Below, in pieces: positions 40,887-49,668 of a stretch of DNA of 64,000 bases (within the stretch, counting starts at the first letter, position 1; each line of letters begins with the position of its first letter). Origin of the DNA: Acidobacteriota bacterium (lineage in GTDB: Bacteria; Acidobacteriota; Terriglobia; Acidiferrales; UBA7541); contig JABCZR010000012.1 of the NCBI GenBank assembly GCA_013289585.1, positions 62,001 to 126,000 of the forward strand. The letters run 5' to 3'. Made by a program: the position numbers and the translations under genes. The notes under the pieces were generated by a model, which was not told where the DNA came from, made no database searches, and saw only the letters and a list, made by a program, of their open reading frames with translations.

Positions 40887-42638
40887 TTAAACGGCCACAG
40901 CAAGCGATGTGGGCACGGCGGCGAAGCCGGCGCGCTTGAGAAATTCCTGAAAGCGCGGAACCCGCCGAATGGGGTCATAGACGGGATCCGTTTTCAGGAA
41001 AACGTTCCAGTAGGAGCGTTCCTCGAGGCCTTTGCCAAGCCATTCGAGCGCCTGGTCAATCTCCCCAAGACCGAGATGGACGCGCGCAATCATCGGCGCG
41101 GCGATGTAAGAGCCGTCGCGATTCTGCTTCAACTGATCCAGAATCCGACGCCCTTCGGAAGTTCTGCCTGAGAGCGCGTAGGCGTGCGCAAGGGCCGGCA
41201 GGCCTTCGCCGCTGCCGGAGAACTGTATCGCCTTTTCGAACGCCGCAATCGCTTCCTCGTAACTCTCGATTTGAACGTACGCGCGGCCAAGATTAAAAAG
41301 GGCGGGAGAAAATCGCGGCTCCTGTTCCAGGAGGGCGAGCAAGTGCCGGATCGCGCGGTCATATTCCCGCCCATAGAAAAATGGATCCGCGGCGTTCATA
41401 TTCAGCATCAACGAGAGCGGGTCGAGTTCGCGTGCGCGTTTCAGCTCCGCATGCGCTTCTTGCAGGCGTCCCATGGCCGTCAGGTAGCAGGCATACCACT
41501 GGCGGGCGGGAGCATAGCTGGGATTCAGCTCGATGGAGCGGAGGAAAGCTGCTTCGGCGGCCTGCCAATCCCACTCGTACCAGAATTTGACCAGACCTAT
41601 CGAAGCATGTGGTTCGCTGAGAGTAGGATCGATCTCAATGGCGCGCGCAGCCGCCGCTCCCGCGCGAACTCCTGCTTCCTTTGCCGAAAGAGCTCCAAAC
41701 CAGGATAGCAGGCTGGAGCAGTCCGCGATGCCGGACAAGGAACGCGCGCATCTGGGCTCGATGCGCAGCGCCGATTCGAACGAAACAAGAGCCTTCTGCA
41801 GGCTTTCCACGGATCGCTGGCCAAAATAGAATCGTCCGCGAAGATAGAACTCGTGAGCACTCGGATCGAAGGCCAGGGAATCCGCCGATTCGCCAGGGAG
41901 TAATTCGAAAGCCAGCGCTTTCCCGACTTGCCGCGCCACGTCCGCCTGCATGCCAAGGACATCGCGCAAATCGCGGTCGTAAGTAGCAGACCACAGGTGA
42001 GCCTGATCCTGCGTCTCGATCAGCTGCGCTGTAATTCGAACGCGCCGGCCCTCCCGGCGCACGCTGCCTTCGAGGACGTAGTCTACTTGCAATTCATCCG
42101 CGATCTGGGCGATGGATTTTTTCGTGTCCTTGAACTGGTTGGAAGACGTGCGGGCAATGACGCCTAGCCGCTTGGGATTCAGCTGTCCCAGGTGTGCAAT
42201 CATTTCCTCGGTGAGTCCGTCTGCGAAATACTCCTGCTCGGGAATGCCGCTCAAATTCTCCAAAGGGAGAACTGCAAGCATCTTTTTCCCGCCGCGCGAA
42301 CTGGCGCGGCTGGGCTTGATGACCGGTGCGATGAAACGGTAGCCCACTCTCGGCACGGTTTCCACGAAGCGTGGACTTTGCGCGGAGTCCCCCAGCAATT
42401 CTCGGAGTTTGTTGATGGCGGTGTTCAGGCTGTGCTCATAGCCAACATGGGTGTCTGGCCAGAGCCGTTCCCGAAGTAACTTGCGTGTAACAACCTGGCC
42501 CGCATGATCAAGGAGCATTTCCAGAATCTGGAAGGGCTTTTCCTCCATACGCATGCGCATGCCATTTTTTCGCAATTCCCGGGATTGCAGGTCAACTTCA
42601 AAGGTGCCGAAATGCACTGTGGTTTCCACCTGGTTCAT
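40887..42638 (-). CDS. Winged-helix DNA-binding regulator with TolB-like and TPR domains
   Basis: The N-terminal OmpR/CadC-type winged helix (about residues 8-105; FGTFEVDLQSRELRKNG...VGYRFIAPV) binds DNA. It is followed by a TolB-N-like domain (KMLAVLPLENLSGIPEQEYFADGLTEE) and about eight TPR units, the layout seen in acidobacterial CadC/adenylate-cyclase-like regulators. The start at 42638 (MNQVETTVHFG) is chosen over an upstream one because GGGAG lies eight bases before it. No membrane span is seen, so it is probably cytoplasmic. It could control the GH2 gene convergent with it or the divergent TIGR03118 gene; no operator was identified. Confidence 0.9.
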   Translation of the reverse strand: MNQVETTVHFGTFEVDLQSRELRKNGMRMRMEEKPFQILEMLLDHAGQVVTRKLLRERLWPDTHVGYEHSLNTAINKLRELLGDSAQSPRFVETVPRVGYRFIAPVIKPSRASSRGGKKMLAVLPLENLSGIPEQEYFADGLTEEMIAHLGQLNPKRLGVIARTSSNQFKDTKKSIAQIADELQVDYVLEGSVRREGRRVRITAQLIETQDQAHLWSATYDRDLRDVLGMQADVARQVGKALAFELLPGESADSLAFDPSAHEFYLRGRFYFGQRSVESLQKALVSFESALRIEPRCARSLSGIADCSSLLSWFGALSAKEAGVRAGAAAARAIEIDPTLSEPHASIGLVKFWYEWDWQAAEAAFLRSIELNPSYAPARQWYACYLTAMGRLQEAHAELKRARELDPLSLMLNMNAADPFFYGREYDRAIRHLLALLEQEPRFSPALFNLGRAYVQIESYEEAIAAFEKAIQFSGSGEGLPALAHAYALSGRTSEGRRILDQLKQNRDGSYIAAPMIARVHLGLGEIDQALEWLGKGLEERSYWNVFLKTDPVYDPIRRVPRFQEFLKRAGFAAVPTSLAVAV

Positions 42639-42867
42639 TTCCGAGCTCCCTAGGGCTTTCCGCCAGGGTTCATGAGCCACCCACCGGCGAGATCTGTTTA
42701 GACGTGATGTTTCTCCGTAAGTCTTTTCGGCTGAAAGCGCCATCCCTTGATAAAGACTTGTTCCACCGATGATTTATTCCCCTCTCATTTGCACCATCTA
42801 ACCCCCCAGAACAATTAGGCATACGTCATAACGGCTGCCTTAACTTAAACAGGAGCAATCGCCAATT

Positions 42868-44541
42868 ATGAAGAAGTTCTGTTCTTTCTTACTGGGGCTG
42901 GTTTTCGTCAACGCCTTGCCTCTCCCGTCTGCTCATGCACAAACGAACAGCTACAAACAAACCAATCTTGTTTCCGATATGGCGGGAATCGCGCCAAACA
43001 CCGACGCCAAACTGGTGAATCCTTGGGGAATCGCTTTTATCCCCGGCAGTCCCTTCTGGATTTCCGACAACAACAGCGGGTTTACAACGTTGTACGACCA
43101 GACTGGCGCGTCGAGCGGCTCGTTTAAGATCGCCCCTCCGAATGGCAGTTCGAATCCGGCGACGCCAACAGGAATTGTTGCGCCAGCTAACGGCGTGACT
43201 TTTAATGTGAACGGCCAGCCCGGGATTTTCATCTTCGACACCGAAGACGGAACGATCTCAGCATGGACGGGCGGAAACACAACAATTCTGGCGGTGGACA
43301 ATTCCACGGTTCCCTCCGCCGCCACGGGCGCGGTTTACAAAGGCCTGGCGCTGATCACCAATGCGACCGGCAGTTTTCTCCTGGCCACCAATTTCAGGTC
43401 CGGCAAGGTCGAGGTATACGACAGCAGCATTAAGCAAACGCAGATTCTCGGGCCCGGAGCGTTCAATGATCCAGCGCTGCCGGCAGTTCCTACGGGCTCG
43501 GGGTCTCCAGGATACGCACCGTTCGGCATACACGTAATCAACGTCAACAACACATCCATGGTGGTGGTCACGTACGCACTCCAGGACACGCCCATGCACG
43601 ATCCCCTGCCTATCGCTGGTGCGAGCTTTGTGGATCTCTTTAGTGCCGACGGCACCATGCTTCGTCGAATCACTAGCGACGCTCATCTCAACGCCCCCTG
43701 GGGGGTGGTTATCCCTCCAGCCGGTTTCGGCTCACTAGCGGGGGATTTGCTGGTTGGGAATTTCGGCGATGGCACGATTAACGCCTACAACTTCTCCACT
43801 GGCGCTTTCATCGACCAAATGAAGGATCAGAACGGGACGGTCATCACAAATGCCTCACTGTGGGACATGGTCTTTGGCGGCGGAGGGACTTCCGGCAATT
43901 CCAACACGATGTACATTACTGCGGGCCTGGCCAACGAGCAACACGGACTTTTCTCGGCCATCACCGCGAATGCCGCGCCGGCTCCCACCTCAGATTTCAA
44001 CATCAGCGCATCACCAATGACCAGGACGATTGCTGCGGGGCAGACCGCTTCCTTCACCGTGACGCTAGGCGGGCTCAACGGCTTTAACTCCGCTGTGACG
44101 CTTGGTTGCTCTGGGCAGCCGAACGGCTCCACCTGCAGTTTCTCGCCGGCGTCTGTTTCGCCGGCGAGTGGCGGAACAGCCACCTCAACACTAACCATCA
44201 TGACTTCCTCCTCGCCCTACATGCCGGCGGCAGTGATGGCTAGCAATTCTACCGGCGGCGTTTTTGCGTTGCTGCTTCCAATCCCCGCGCTGGGGCTCTT
44301 GGGCTTGCTTGTTGCGGGGAAGGGAAACCGTCAACGAATTTCGGGGGTGAGTTGGATTCACTACATCACGGGTAGCCTCGCTCTGCTTATCGTCGCAGGT
44401 TTCCTCCTTGGCGCAGGCGGCTGCGGCTACAACGCAAATAATGCCGGGAACGGCACGCAGCGGGGCACGGCCACGGTCATGATCACGGGGACATCCGGCA
44501 GTCTCTCCCACTCAACTTCAGTCAGCCTCACCGTCCAGTAA
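42868..44541 (+). CDS. Secreted TIGR03118-family protein with Ig-like region
   Basis: The signal peptide (LGLVFVNALPLPSAHAQ) is followed by the TIGR03118 pattern: NLVSDMAGIAPNTDAKLVNPWGIAFIPGSPFWISDNNSG, a beta-propeller-like repeat region with LxNPWGI and GNFGDGTINAY, to about residue 370. An Ig-like DFNISASPMTRTIAAGQTASFTVTL domain follows, then a membrane segment (FALLLPIPALGLLGLLVAG), a second hydrophobic stretch (LALLIVAGFLLGAGGCGY), and a TATVMITGTSG tail common in acidobacterial surface proteins. The role of the family is unknown. A terminator follows. Confidence 0.88.
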   Translation: MKKFCSFLLGLVFVNALPLPSAHAQTNSYKQTNLVSDMAGIAPNTDAKLVNPWGIAFIPGSPFWISDNNSGFTTLYDQTGASSGSFKIAPPNGSSNPATPTGIVAPANGVTFNVNGQPGIFIFDTEDGTISAWTGGNTTILAVDNSTVPSAATGAVYKGLALITNATGSFLLATNFRSGKVEVYDSSIKQTQILGPGAFNDPALPAVPTGSGSPGYAPFGIHVINVNNTSMVVVTYALQDTPMHDPLPIAGASFVDLFSADGTMLRRITSDAHLNAPWGVVIPPAGFGSLAGDLLVGNFGDGTINAYNFSTGAFIDQMKDQNGTVITNASLWDMVFGGGGTSGNSNTMYITAGLANEQHGLFSAITANAAPAPTSDFNISASPMTRTIAAGQTASFTVTLGGLNGFNSAVTLGCSGQPNGSTCSFSPASVSPASGGTATSTLTIMTSSSPYMPAAVMASNSTGGVFALLLPIPALGLLGLLVAGKGNRQRISGVSWIHYITGSLALLIVAGFLLGAGGCGYNANNAGNGTQRGTATVMITGTSGSLSHSTSVSLTVQ

Positions 44542-44546
44542 AAGAG

Positions 44547-44577
44547 AGGGGCTGGCGCCCGGCCGCTAGCCCCTTTT
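44547..44577 (+). terminator. Rho-independent terminator after the TIGR03118 gene
   Basis: AGGGGCT (44547-44553) pairs with AGCCCCT (44568-44574) around a GC-rich loop and is followed by TTTTCC. It starts six bases after the stop codon. Confidence 0.75.
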
Positions 44578-44842
44578 CCTTAGTTTATGAGTGCGTTCGA
44601 ATCTGGCGGCAGCGAAGCCGGCAATGCGGACACCAATTCTTCTCTCGATAATCTTCAGAACAGCATTCAGCTCACTGTCATCAGTTTGGTGCCTCTGCAG
44701 CCTGCGCAACCCTTCGCTGCTTAGTCGCCATCCAATGCGGTAGAATTGTGGGACATTTGGGTGCGTGGGAGAAGAGTGCGGAGATCACGAAGGTCACGAA
44801 GGTCACGGAGGTCAGTCAAATTTCCGCCTGAGGGAGAGCGCG
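44578..44842. repeat. Intergenic region containing a 9-bp tandem repeat
   Basis: Units GATCACGAA, GGTCACGAA, GGTCACGGA and GGTCAGTCA run head to tail at 44783-44818, just before the next gene. Reading through them makes a Cys/His/Gly-rich N-terminus (GDHEGHEGHGG) in the longer frame of that gene, which I regard as artefactual. Nothing else is identified. Confidence 0.6.
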
Positions 44843-45700
44843 ATGAAAAAATGGGACTCTTTTTTGGCTGCGGGAGCCTTGGTACTGATTTTTGCGGGGA
44901 GCGCGTCGGCCGATACGCTGGAATTCAAGGACGGGCGCGTGCTGACCGGCAGGTACCTTGGCGGAACGCAAGCTGTTTTGCGCTTTGAGGTGAATGGGGA
45001 GGTCCAGACTTTCCACACAATTGATATCGTTGCGCTGACGTTTACAGGTCGCTCCGATAACAATCCTCCCCCGGCGGATCCGGCCCCAGCCCCAGCGGTA
45101 ACACCCCAGGATGCAACACCTGCTGCGGCAGCGCCGGCTCCGGCTGCGCCAATCCCCGCGGCTAACGCCGCTTCCAGCAGTGACATTACGATTCCAGCTG
45201 GGCAATCCCTGCTGGTGCGGATGATTGATGGTGTGGACTCCAAGAAAAACAACGTAGGTGACGTCTTCCACGCGAGCCTGGAGACGGATCTGGTGGTGAA
45301 CGATACTTTAGTGGCGCGCAAGGGCAGCGATATTTATGGGCGACTGGCGGTAGCCAAAGAGGCAGGCCACATGGCTGGCAGCTCGGAACTGCAGCTGGAG
45401 CTCACTCGCATGGTAATCGACGGCCGGGACTACCCGGTCGTCAGCAGCGATTACACCTTGAAAGGGAAAGGGCGCGGGTCAGACACGGCGAAGAAAGTAG
45501 GCGGTGGTGCAGCGCTTGGCGCGATTATCGGGGCCATTGCCGGCGGCGGAACGGGCGCGGCGATTGGAGCTGGTGTTGGTTCGGCGGCGGGTGCGGGAGT
45601 TCAAGTATTCACACGTGGCCAGCAGGTCAAAGTGCCAAGCGAGACTTTGTTGGAGTTCCGATTGCAACAACAGGTCTTGGTCTCGCCGACTCAACAATGA
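44843..45700 (+). CDS. Secreted protein with Pro/Ala linker and C-terminal glycine zipper
   Basis: The start at 44843 gives a signal peptide ([19 protein letters not shown], cleavage after ASA) and follows an AGGGAGAG site. After it, [31 protein letters not shown] is a small beta-barrel-like motif. A Pro/Ala-rich linker of about 50 residues follows. A second globular domain then begins at [20 protein letters not shown], and a Gly-zipper ([17 protein letters not shown]) likely inserts in the outer membrane. Acidobacteria often carry this architecture but the function is unknown. Length is 285 residues. Confidence 0.75.
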   Translation: MKKWDSFLAAGALVLIFAGSASADTLEFKDGRVLTGRYLGGTQAVLRFEVNGEVQTFHTIDIVALTFTGRSDNNPPPADPAPAPAVTPQDATPAAAAPAPAAPIPAANAASSSDITIPAGQSLLVRMIDGVDSKKNNVGDVFHASLETDLVVNDTLVARKGSDIYGRLAVAKEAGHMAGSSELQLELTRMVIDGRDYPVVSSDYTLKGKGRGSDTAKKVGGGAALGAIIGAIAGGGTGAAIGAGVGSAAGAGVQVFTRGQQVKVPSETLLEFRLQQQVLVSPTQQ

Positions 45701-45894
45701 GTTGGATTGACTGAGCAGAACAGCCCAGCGCAGCAGGGAGTCCTGTGGGGTGGGCTTGGCTCATCCTTAAGCGAGTTATCCGCCAACCTGCGCGGGGCAT
45801 TGCACCCCCGTATCGCATTGGAACCATCGACGCAAAATCCCCCCTTGCTACTCCTACTGTTAGTCAGTAAGATACCCCCTCTGGTGAGGAGACC

Positions 45895-46314
45895 ATGCCA
45901 AAAGAAAAACCTCGCGTAAACATCGGGGAAGTCATCAAGAGTTACCGCAGCCAGCGCGGATTGTCCCAGGGCGACATCGAGCGCCGCACCGGGCTGCTGC
46001 GCTGTTATTTGTCTCGTGTTGAAAACGGGCACACCGTGCCGTCGCTCGAAACCCTGGCCAAGATTGCGGAAGCTATGGACATCTCGCTTGCGGACTTTTT
46101 CCCAGGGACCGAGACGCCGCGTGATCGCGAAACGCAGAAAGCTCTCGGTGAGCTTTCGCAGGACGAGATCCGCTTTCTTGCGGAGATCAAAAAGTTCAGC
46201 ACCACGCTTTCTGATGGCGACAAGCGGCTGGTGCTGGCCATGATTCGAAAGATGGCTACGTTGATTCCGCCGGCAGCCACGAAGAAATTGATCGTGCGGC
46301 GTCCTACGGTCTGA
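45895..46314 (+). CDS. XRE-family transcriptional regulator
   Basis: The product is 139 residues. The HTH_3 domain at about 9-66 is complete: IGEVIKSYRSQRGLSQGDIERRTGLLRCYLSRVENG...PSLETLAKIAEAMDIS. The remainder is helical (LSQDEIRFLAEIKKF, then DGDKRLVLAMIRKMA) and probably mediates dimerisation. GAGGAG lies five bases before the ATG. No metabolite-binding domain is visible. It is convergent with the ABC exporter, from which it is separated by a strong bidirectional terminator. Confidence 0.9.
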   Translation: MPKEKPRVNIGEVIKSYRSQRGLSQGDIERRTGLLRCYLSRVENGHTVPSLETLAKIAEAMDISLADFFPGTETPRDRETQKALGELSQDEIRFLAEIKKFSTTLSDGDKRLVLAMIRKMATLIPPAATKKLIVRRPTV

Positions 46315-46333
46315 AGTTTTCCCCAATTTGATG

Positions 46334-46375
46334 AAAAAGAAAATGCGCGGCCCATTTGCTGCGCATTTTCTTTTT
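46334..46375. terminator. Bidirectional terminator between the XRE gene and the ABC exporter gene
   Basis: AAAAAGAAAATGCGC (46334-46348) and GCGCATTTTCTTTTT (46361-46375) are perfect 15-bp arms around a 12-base loop, with A-rich and T-rich ends so that it works in both directions between convergent genes. Confidence 0.88.
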
Positions 46376-46391
46376 GAACGGGGGACAGCAG

Positions 46392-48308
46392 CTAGCTGCT
46401 TTGTCCGCGGATGATTCGAATCGCGTCGGGGAGAGCACCACCCGTGCGGCCGTTGCTGCCGGAGGAAGATTCGGAGCCGCCCGTGTCCTCGGCATAGCTG
46501 CCCTCGCCGGGAGCGAGGAAGAGGTTTGTTTCCACGGCGTGCTGCTTGGTATAGAGATCGAAGTAGCGTCCGCCAAGCGCATAGAGAGTAGCATGCGTGC
46601 CGCGCTCGATAATGCGGCCATCCTCGACGACGAGGATCTGGTCTGCGCGGCGAATCGTGGAGAGTCGGTGGGCGATCACAAACGTTGTGCGGCCGCGCAT
46701 CAGGTAGCGCAGACCTTCCTGGATGAGCGCCTCGGACTCGGAATCGAGGCTGGAGGTGGCTTCGTCGAGGATCAGGATCCGCGGATCGGCGAGGATCGCA
46801 CGAGCGATGGAGACGCGCTGCTTCTGTCCGCCGGAAAGTTTCACGCCGCGTTCGCCGACCAGCGTGTCGTATCTGTTTTCGAAAGACTCGGCAAATTCGT
46901 CCACGCGCGCGATGTGGCACGCGGCCAGAATTTCTTCCTCCGTGGCATCAGGCCGTGCGAAAGCCACATTTTCCCGAATCGTTCCGTCGAAGAGAAATGT
47001 TTCCTGCAAAACTACGCCCAGCTGTGTGCGATAGGAACTCAGCTTCACGGTCGAAAGATCCACGCCGTCCACAATAACGCGCCCGCTTGACGGCACGTAA
47101 AACGCCGCGATCAGGCCGATGATGGTGGACTTTCCAGCGCCCGATGGGCCGACGAGCGCCGTTACCGTTCCAGGTTCCGATTGGAAACCGACGTCGTGGA
47201 GGACTTCCTTGCGGGAATCATACGCGAAGCTGACATGTTCCAGCGCCACCCGCCCCTGGATGCGGCCAAGCGTGACGGTCCGGCCGGGAGCCGCGTCTTC
47301 GAGCTTCTCGTTCAGAATTTCGCGTGTGCGTTCAAGGCCGGTGATGGCTTCGGTAATTTGCGTTCCGATGGCCACGATCTGGAACACCGGAGCGATGAGC
47401 AGGCCCAGGAACACGTTGAAGGCGAAGAATTCGCCCAACGTCATAGTGTTGGCGAGCATGCGGTGTGCTCCCAGTTCCATGATGAAGGCGCTGACGATGC
47501 CCATGAGGCCTGCGGCCGAGAGGCTCATGAGGGAAGTCGCGGTAAGCGTCTTCAAGACATTGTCGAGCAATCGCTGAACGCCGGCGCCGAAGATTTTCTC
47601 TTCCCGCTCCTCCGCGTGGTAGCCCTTCACGACACGGACGCCGCCGAGAGATTCTGTCAGCCGGCCAGTGACTTCGGCGGTAATTTTCGGGCGCGCTCGG
47701 AAAATCGGGCGAATCGTGGCGAACGCTTTGTTGATGCCGAATCCAAAAACGAGCAGAATCGCGAAGGCCGCGGCGGTCATGGCCACGCTGGTGTGAATCA
47801 AATAAACGAGGGCGATCGCCGCGGTCATCAGACCGCCCACGAATTCCACCAGGCCGGTACCGACCAAATTGCGGATACCTTCGACGTCGCTCATGATTCG
47901 AGAAACGAGTACGCCGGACTTGTTGGCATCGTAAAAGGCTACGGGAAGACGCCCGATGTGCGCCTGCACCTGGCGCCGCAAATCGGTGATCATCTTCTGT
48001 GCGGATTTGGAGAGCAACTGCGTAAGGCTGAAGGAAGTGAGTCCTTGCACAATCGTGGCAGCGAGGACGCCTAGCACAATAGGAGTCAGAAGATGGACCT
48101 GCCTCTTGGTCACCACATTATCAACGAAATACTTGGTGGAGGCCGGCAGAACCAGACCGGAAAGGCGATTGATGGCCATGAGCACGAAGCCCAGAGCGAG
48201 CAAGCCCCGGCGCGGCTTGATCAGGGCGATAACGTCAGGGAGATTTTTCCACGCGTTCTTGCGCTTTTCACTTTTCGTCGGCGATTTCGTTTCTTTTTCG
48301 GTGGCCAT
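46392..48308 (-). CDS. ABC exporter, MsbA/half-transporter type
   Basis: This is a fused membrane and ATPase half-transporter (638 residues) that should work as a homodimer. The first 340 residues hold six spans of the exporter type (GFVLMAINRLSGLVLPASTKYF, later GEFFAFNVFLGLLIAPVFQ). The ATPase has VGPSGAGKST, LSGGQKQRVSIARAIL and ILILDEATSSLDSE, and a switch VIAHRLSTI, so it is complete. A Gly/Ser-rich tail follows. The flavoprotein gene is upstream on the same strand, only 90 bases away. The substrate may be a lipid, as in MsbA, or a drug. Confidence 0.93.
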   Translation of the reverse strand: MATEKETKSPTKSEKRKNAWKNLPDVIALIKPRRGLLALGFVLMAINRLSGLVLPASTKYFVDNVVTKRQVHLLTPIVLGVLAATIVQGLTSFSLTQLLSKSAQKMITDLRRQVQAHIGRLPVAFYDANKSGVLVSRIMSDVEGIRNLVGTGLVEFVGGLMTAAIALVYLIHTSVAMTAAAFAILLVFGFGINKAFATIRPIFRARPKITAEVTGRLTESLGGVRVVKGYHAEEREEKIFGAGVQRLLDNVLKTLTATSLMSLSAAGLMGIVSAFIMELGAHRMLANTMTLGEFFAFNVFLGLLIAPVFQIVAIGTQITEAITGLERTREILNEKLEDAAPGRTVTLGRIQGRVALEHVSFAYDSRKEVLHDVGFQSEPGTVTALVGPSGAGKSTIIGLIAAFYVPSSGRVIVDGVDLSTVKLSSYRTQLGVVLQETFLFDGTIRENVAFARPDATEEEILAACHIARVDEFAESFENRYDTLVGERGVKLSGGQKQRVSIARAILADPRILILDEATSSLDSESEALIQEGLRYLMRGRTTFVIAHRLSTIRRADQILVVEDGRIIERGTHATLYALGGRYFDLYTKQHAVETNLFLAPGEGSYAEDTGGSESSSGSNGRTGGALPDAIRIIRGQSS

Positions 48309-48398
48309 GATAGGTGGAAAGAACTATACCCGCAAGTTGGATGCTGGCGGGGGGAATATAACTATATTGGAGAAAAGAATCGGAACGCCCAGCGCGAT

Positions 48399-49589
48399 TC
48401 AGTCGCCGGCCGTGCCTGCGCGGGGCACTCGGGTTGCTGCGCTACGATCGAGGTTCAACACACTGGAGATAAATTCGCTGAGCGTGATGCCCAGGTGGCC
48501 CCAGAGGCGGCGCTTCAGACTGGAGTAGTCCTGTGTTCCGCTGAAAAGATCGCTCATCAGCTGGCGGAAGACCGGGCTCCGTCGCAAGAACTGGACCATG
48601 CGCGTCGTGACCGCGCTGCCCAGGAACGACCCGCGATAGAAGCGGCGCACGATGCGCGCGGCAAATTCGAGCTCGGTGGAGAAGGAGGCCTTCACCCATG
48701 CCGGATACTTTTCCGGTTGTCCTTCCGCGAGGGAGCGGCCGAGCAGCTCGCCCGAGCGAATCGCGTAGAAGAGGCCTTCACCGGTCAAAGGATCGACCCA
48801 AGCGGCGGCATCGCCGATGAGCGCCCAGTTTTTCCCAACGACGACGCGATCGGAAAGGGTGCGTTCTTTCGGAGAGGGCAGCACGTGGCTGTAAAACTTT
48901 GCGCCCTCGGTCGAAATATCATGCTTGTTCACAAACGTTTGCAGATGGCCGCGCAGCTCCGTGCTGGTATGCGAGGCCATACTGCCGCAAATGCCCACCG
49001 ACAAATGATCGCAGCGCGGGAAGGACCAGATGTAGCCTTCGAAGTGGGGAAGGAATTTTATGGTGATCGCGTCGGCCGTCTGCGGGACGAAGTAGCCCTG
49101 GGTCATTTCCAGTTCGTCGCGTTCGAGAGGGCGAGACTCCGGAACCAGTTGATTCCGGGCGCCCGCCGCAAGCACCAGGAAGTCGGCCTCATGCCATTCT
49201 CCCTCGACGCAGTAGCGCGGTTTCGTGGTTGCCGTTTCCACGCCCATCACGCGGGATTGCTGGACGTTGCAGCCCGCGGTCTTCGCGCGATCGAGAAGCA
49301 TTCCGTTCAGCACGGTGCGAGAGTAGATGACGATCGGATGCGGCATGTCGAGCGTAGCCTGATGTTCTTCGCTGCTGATCAGCTCGACCGAATGCACCAG
49401 TTTTTTGGGATAGGAATTATCGAGGAGGAAAGGGAAGCACTCGATGGCTTTGTGCGTCAATCCGCCGCCGCAGGGTTTTTCCCACACGAGGTGCTCGTCC
49501 AAAATACTTACTTTGTGACCCGCGCGCGCGAGCTGTTCACCGCACATTGCGCCGGAGGGGCCGCCGCCGACGATTGCAATCTCTGCCAT
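48399..49589 (-). CDS. Geranylgeranyl-reductase-family FAD-dependent oxidoreductase
   Basis: The N-terminal dinucleotide motif IVGGGPSGAMCGEQLARAG and the later ALIGDAAAWVDPLTGEGLFYAI FAD-binding segment mark the geranylgeranyl reductase / halogenase-like flavoprotein family. The CGGGLTHKAIE motif near residue 40 is typical of the reductase branch that reduces isoprenoid chains of lipids, quinones or pigments, so a polyprenyl substrate is plausible. Length is 396 residues. It lies between the hydrolase/membrane fusion gene and the exporter gene on the same strand. Other alkene-reducing or hydroxylating roles cannot be excluded. Confidence 0.88.
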   Translation of the reverse strand: MAEIAIVGGGPSGAMCGEQLARAGHKVSILDEHLVWEKPCGGGLTHKAIECFPFLLDNSYPKKLVHSVELISSEEHQATLDMPHPIVIYSRTVLNGMLLDRAKTAGCNVQQSRVMGVETATTKPRYCVEGEWHEADFLVLAAGARNQLVPESRPLERDELEMTQGYFVPQTADAITIKFLPHFEGYIWSFPRCDHLSVGICGSMASHTSTELRGHLQTFVNKHDISTEGAKFYSHVLPSPKERTLSDRVVVGKNWALIGDAAAWVDPLTGEGLFYAIRSGELLGRSLAEGQPEKYPAWVKASFSTELEFAARIVRRFYRGSFLGSAVTTRMVQFLRRSPVFRQLMSDLFSGTQDYSSLKRRLWGHLGITLSEFISSVLNLDRSAATRVPRAGTAGD

Positions 49590-49668
49590 GCTTGTGTCTC
49601 TCTGCGTGCCTTGAATTTCGTCCCCTGCGCGATACCCCGGCTGGAGGGGGTGTGAAAGAGACGAGTCC

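Noticed and set aside
44765-44842. Upstream start giving a His/Glu-rich N-terminus for the Gly-zipper protein
   Set aside because: That part is encoded by a 9-bp tandem repeat and would bury the clear signal peptide that starts at 44843 after its own ribosome binding site.
45691-46920. Minus-strand frame of 409 codons across the XRE gene, the terminator and the start of the exporter
   Set aside because: It runs through a strong terminator and through two supported genes in other frames.
48093-49655. Plus-strand frame of 520 codons opposite the flavoprotein gene
   Set aside because: The minus strand carries clear FAD-binding motifs; the plus-strand product looks like an antisense shadow.
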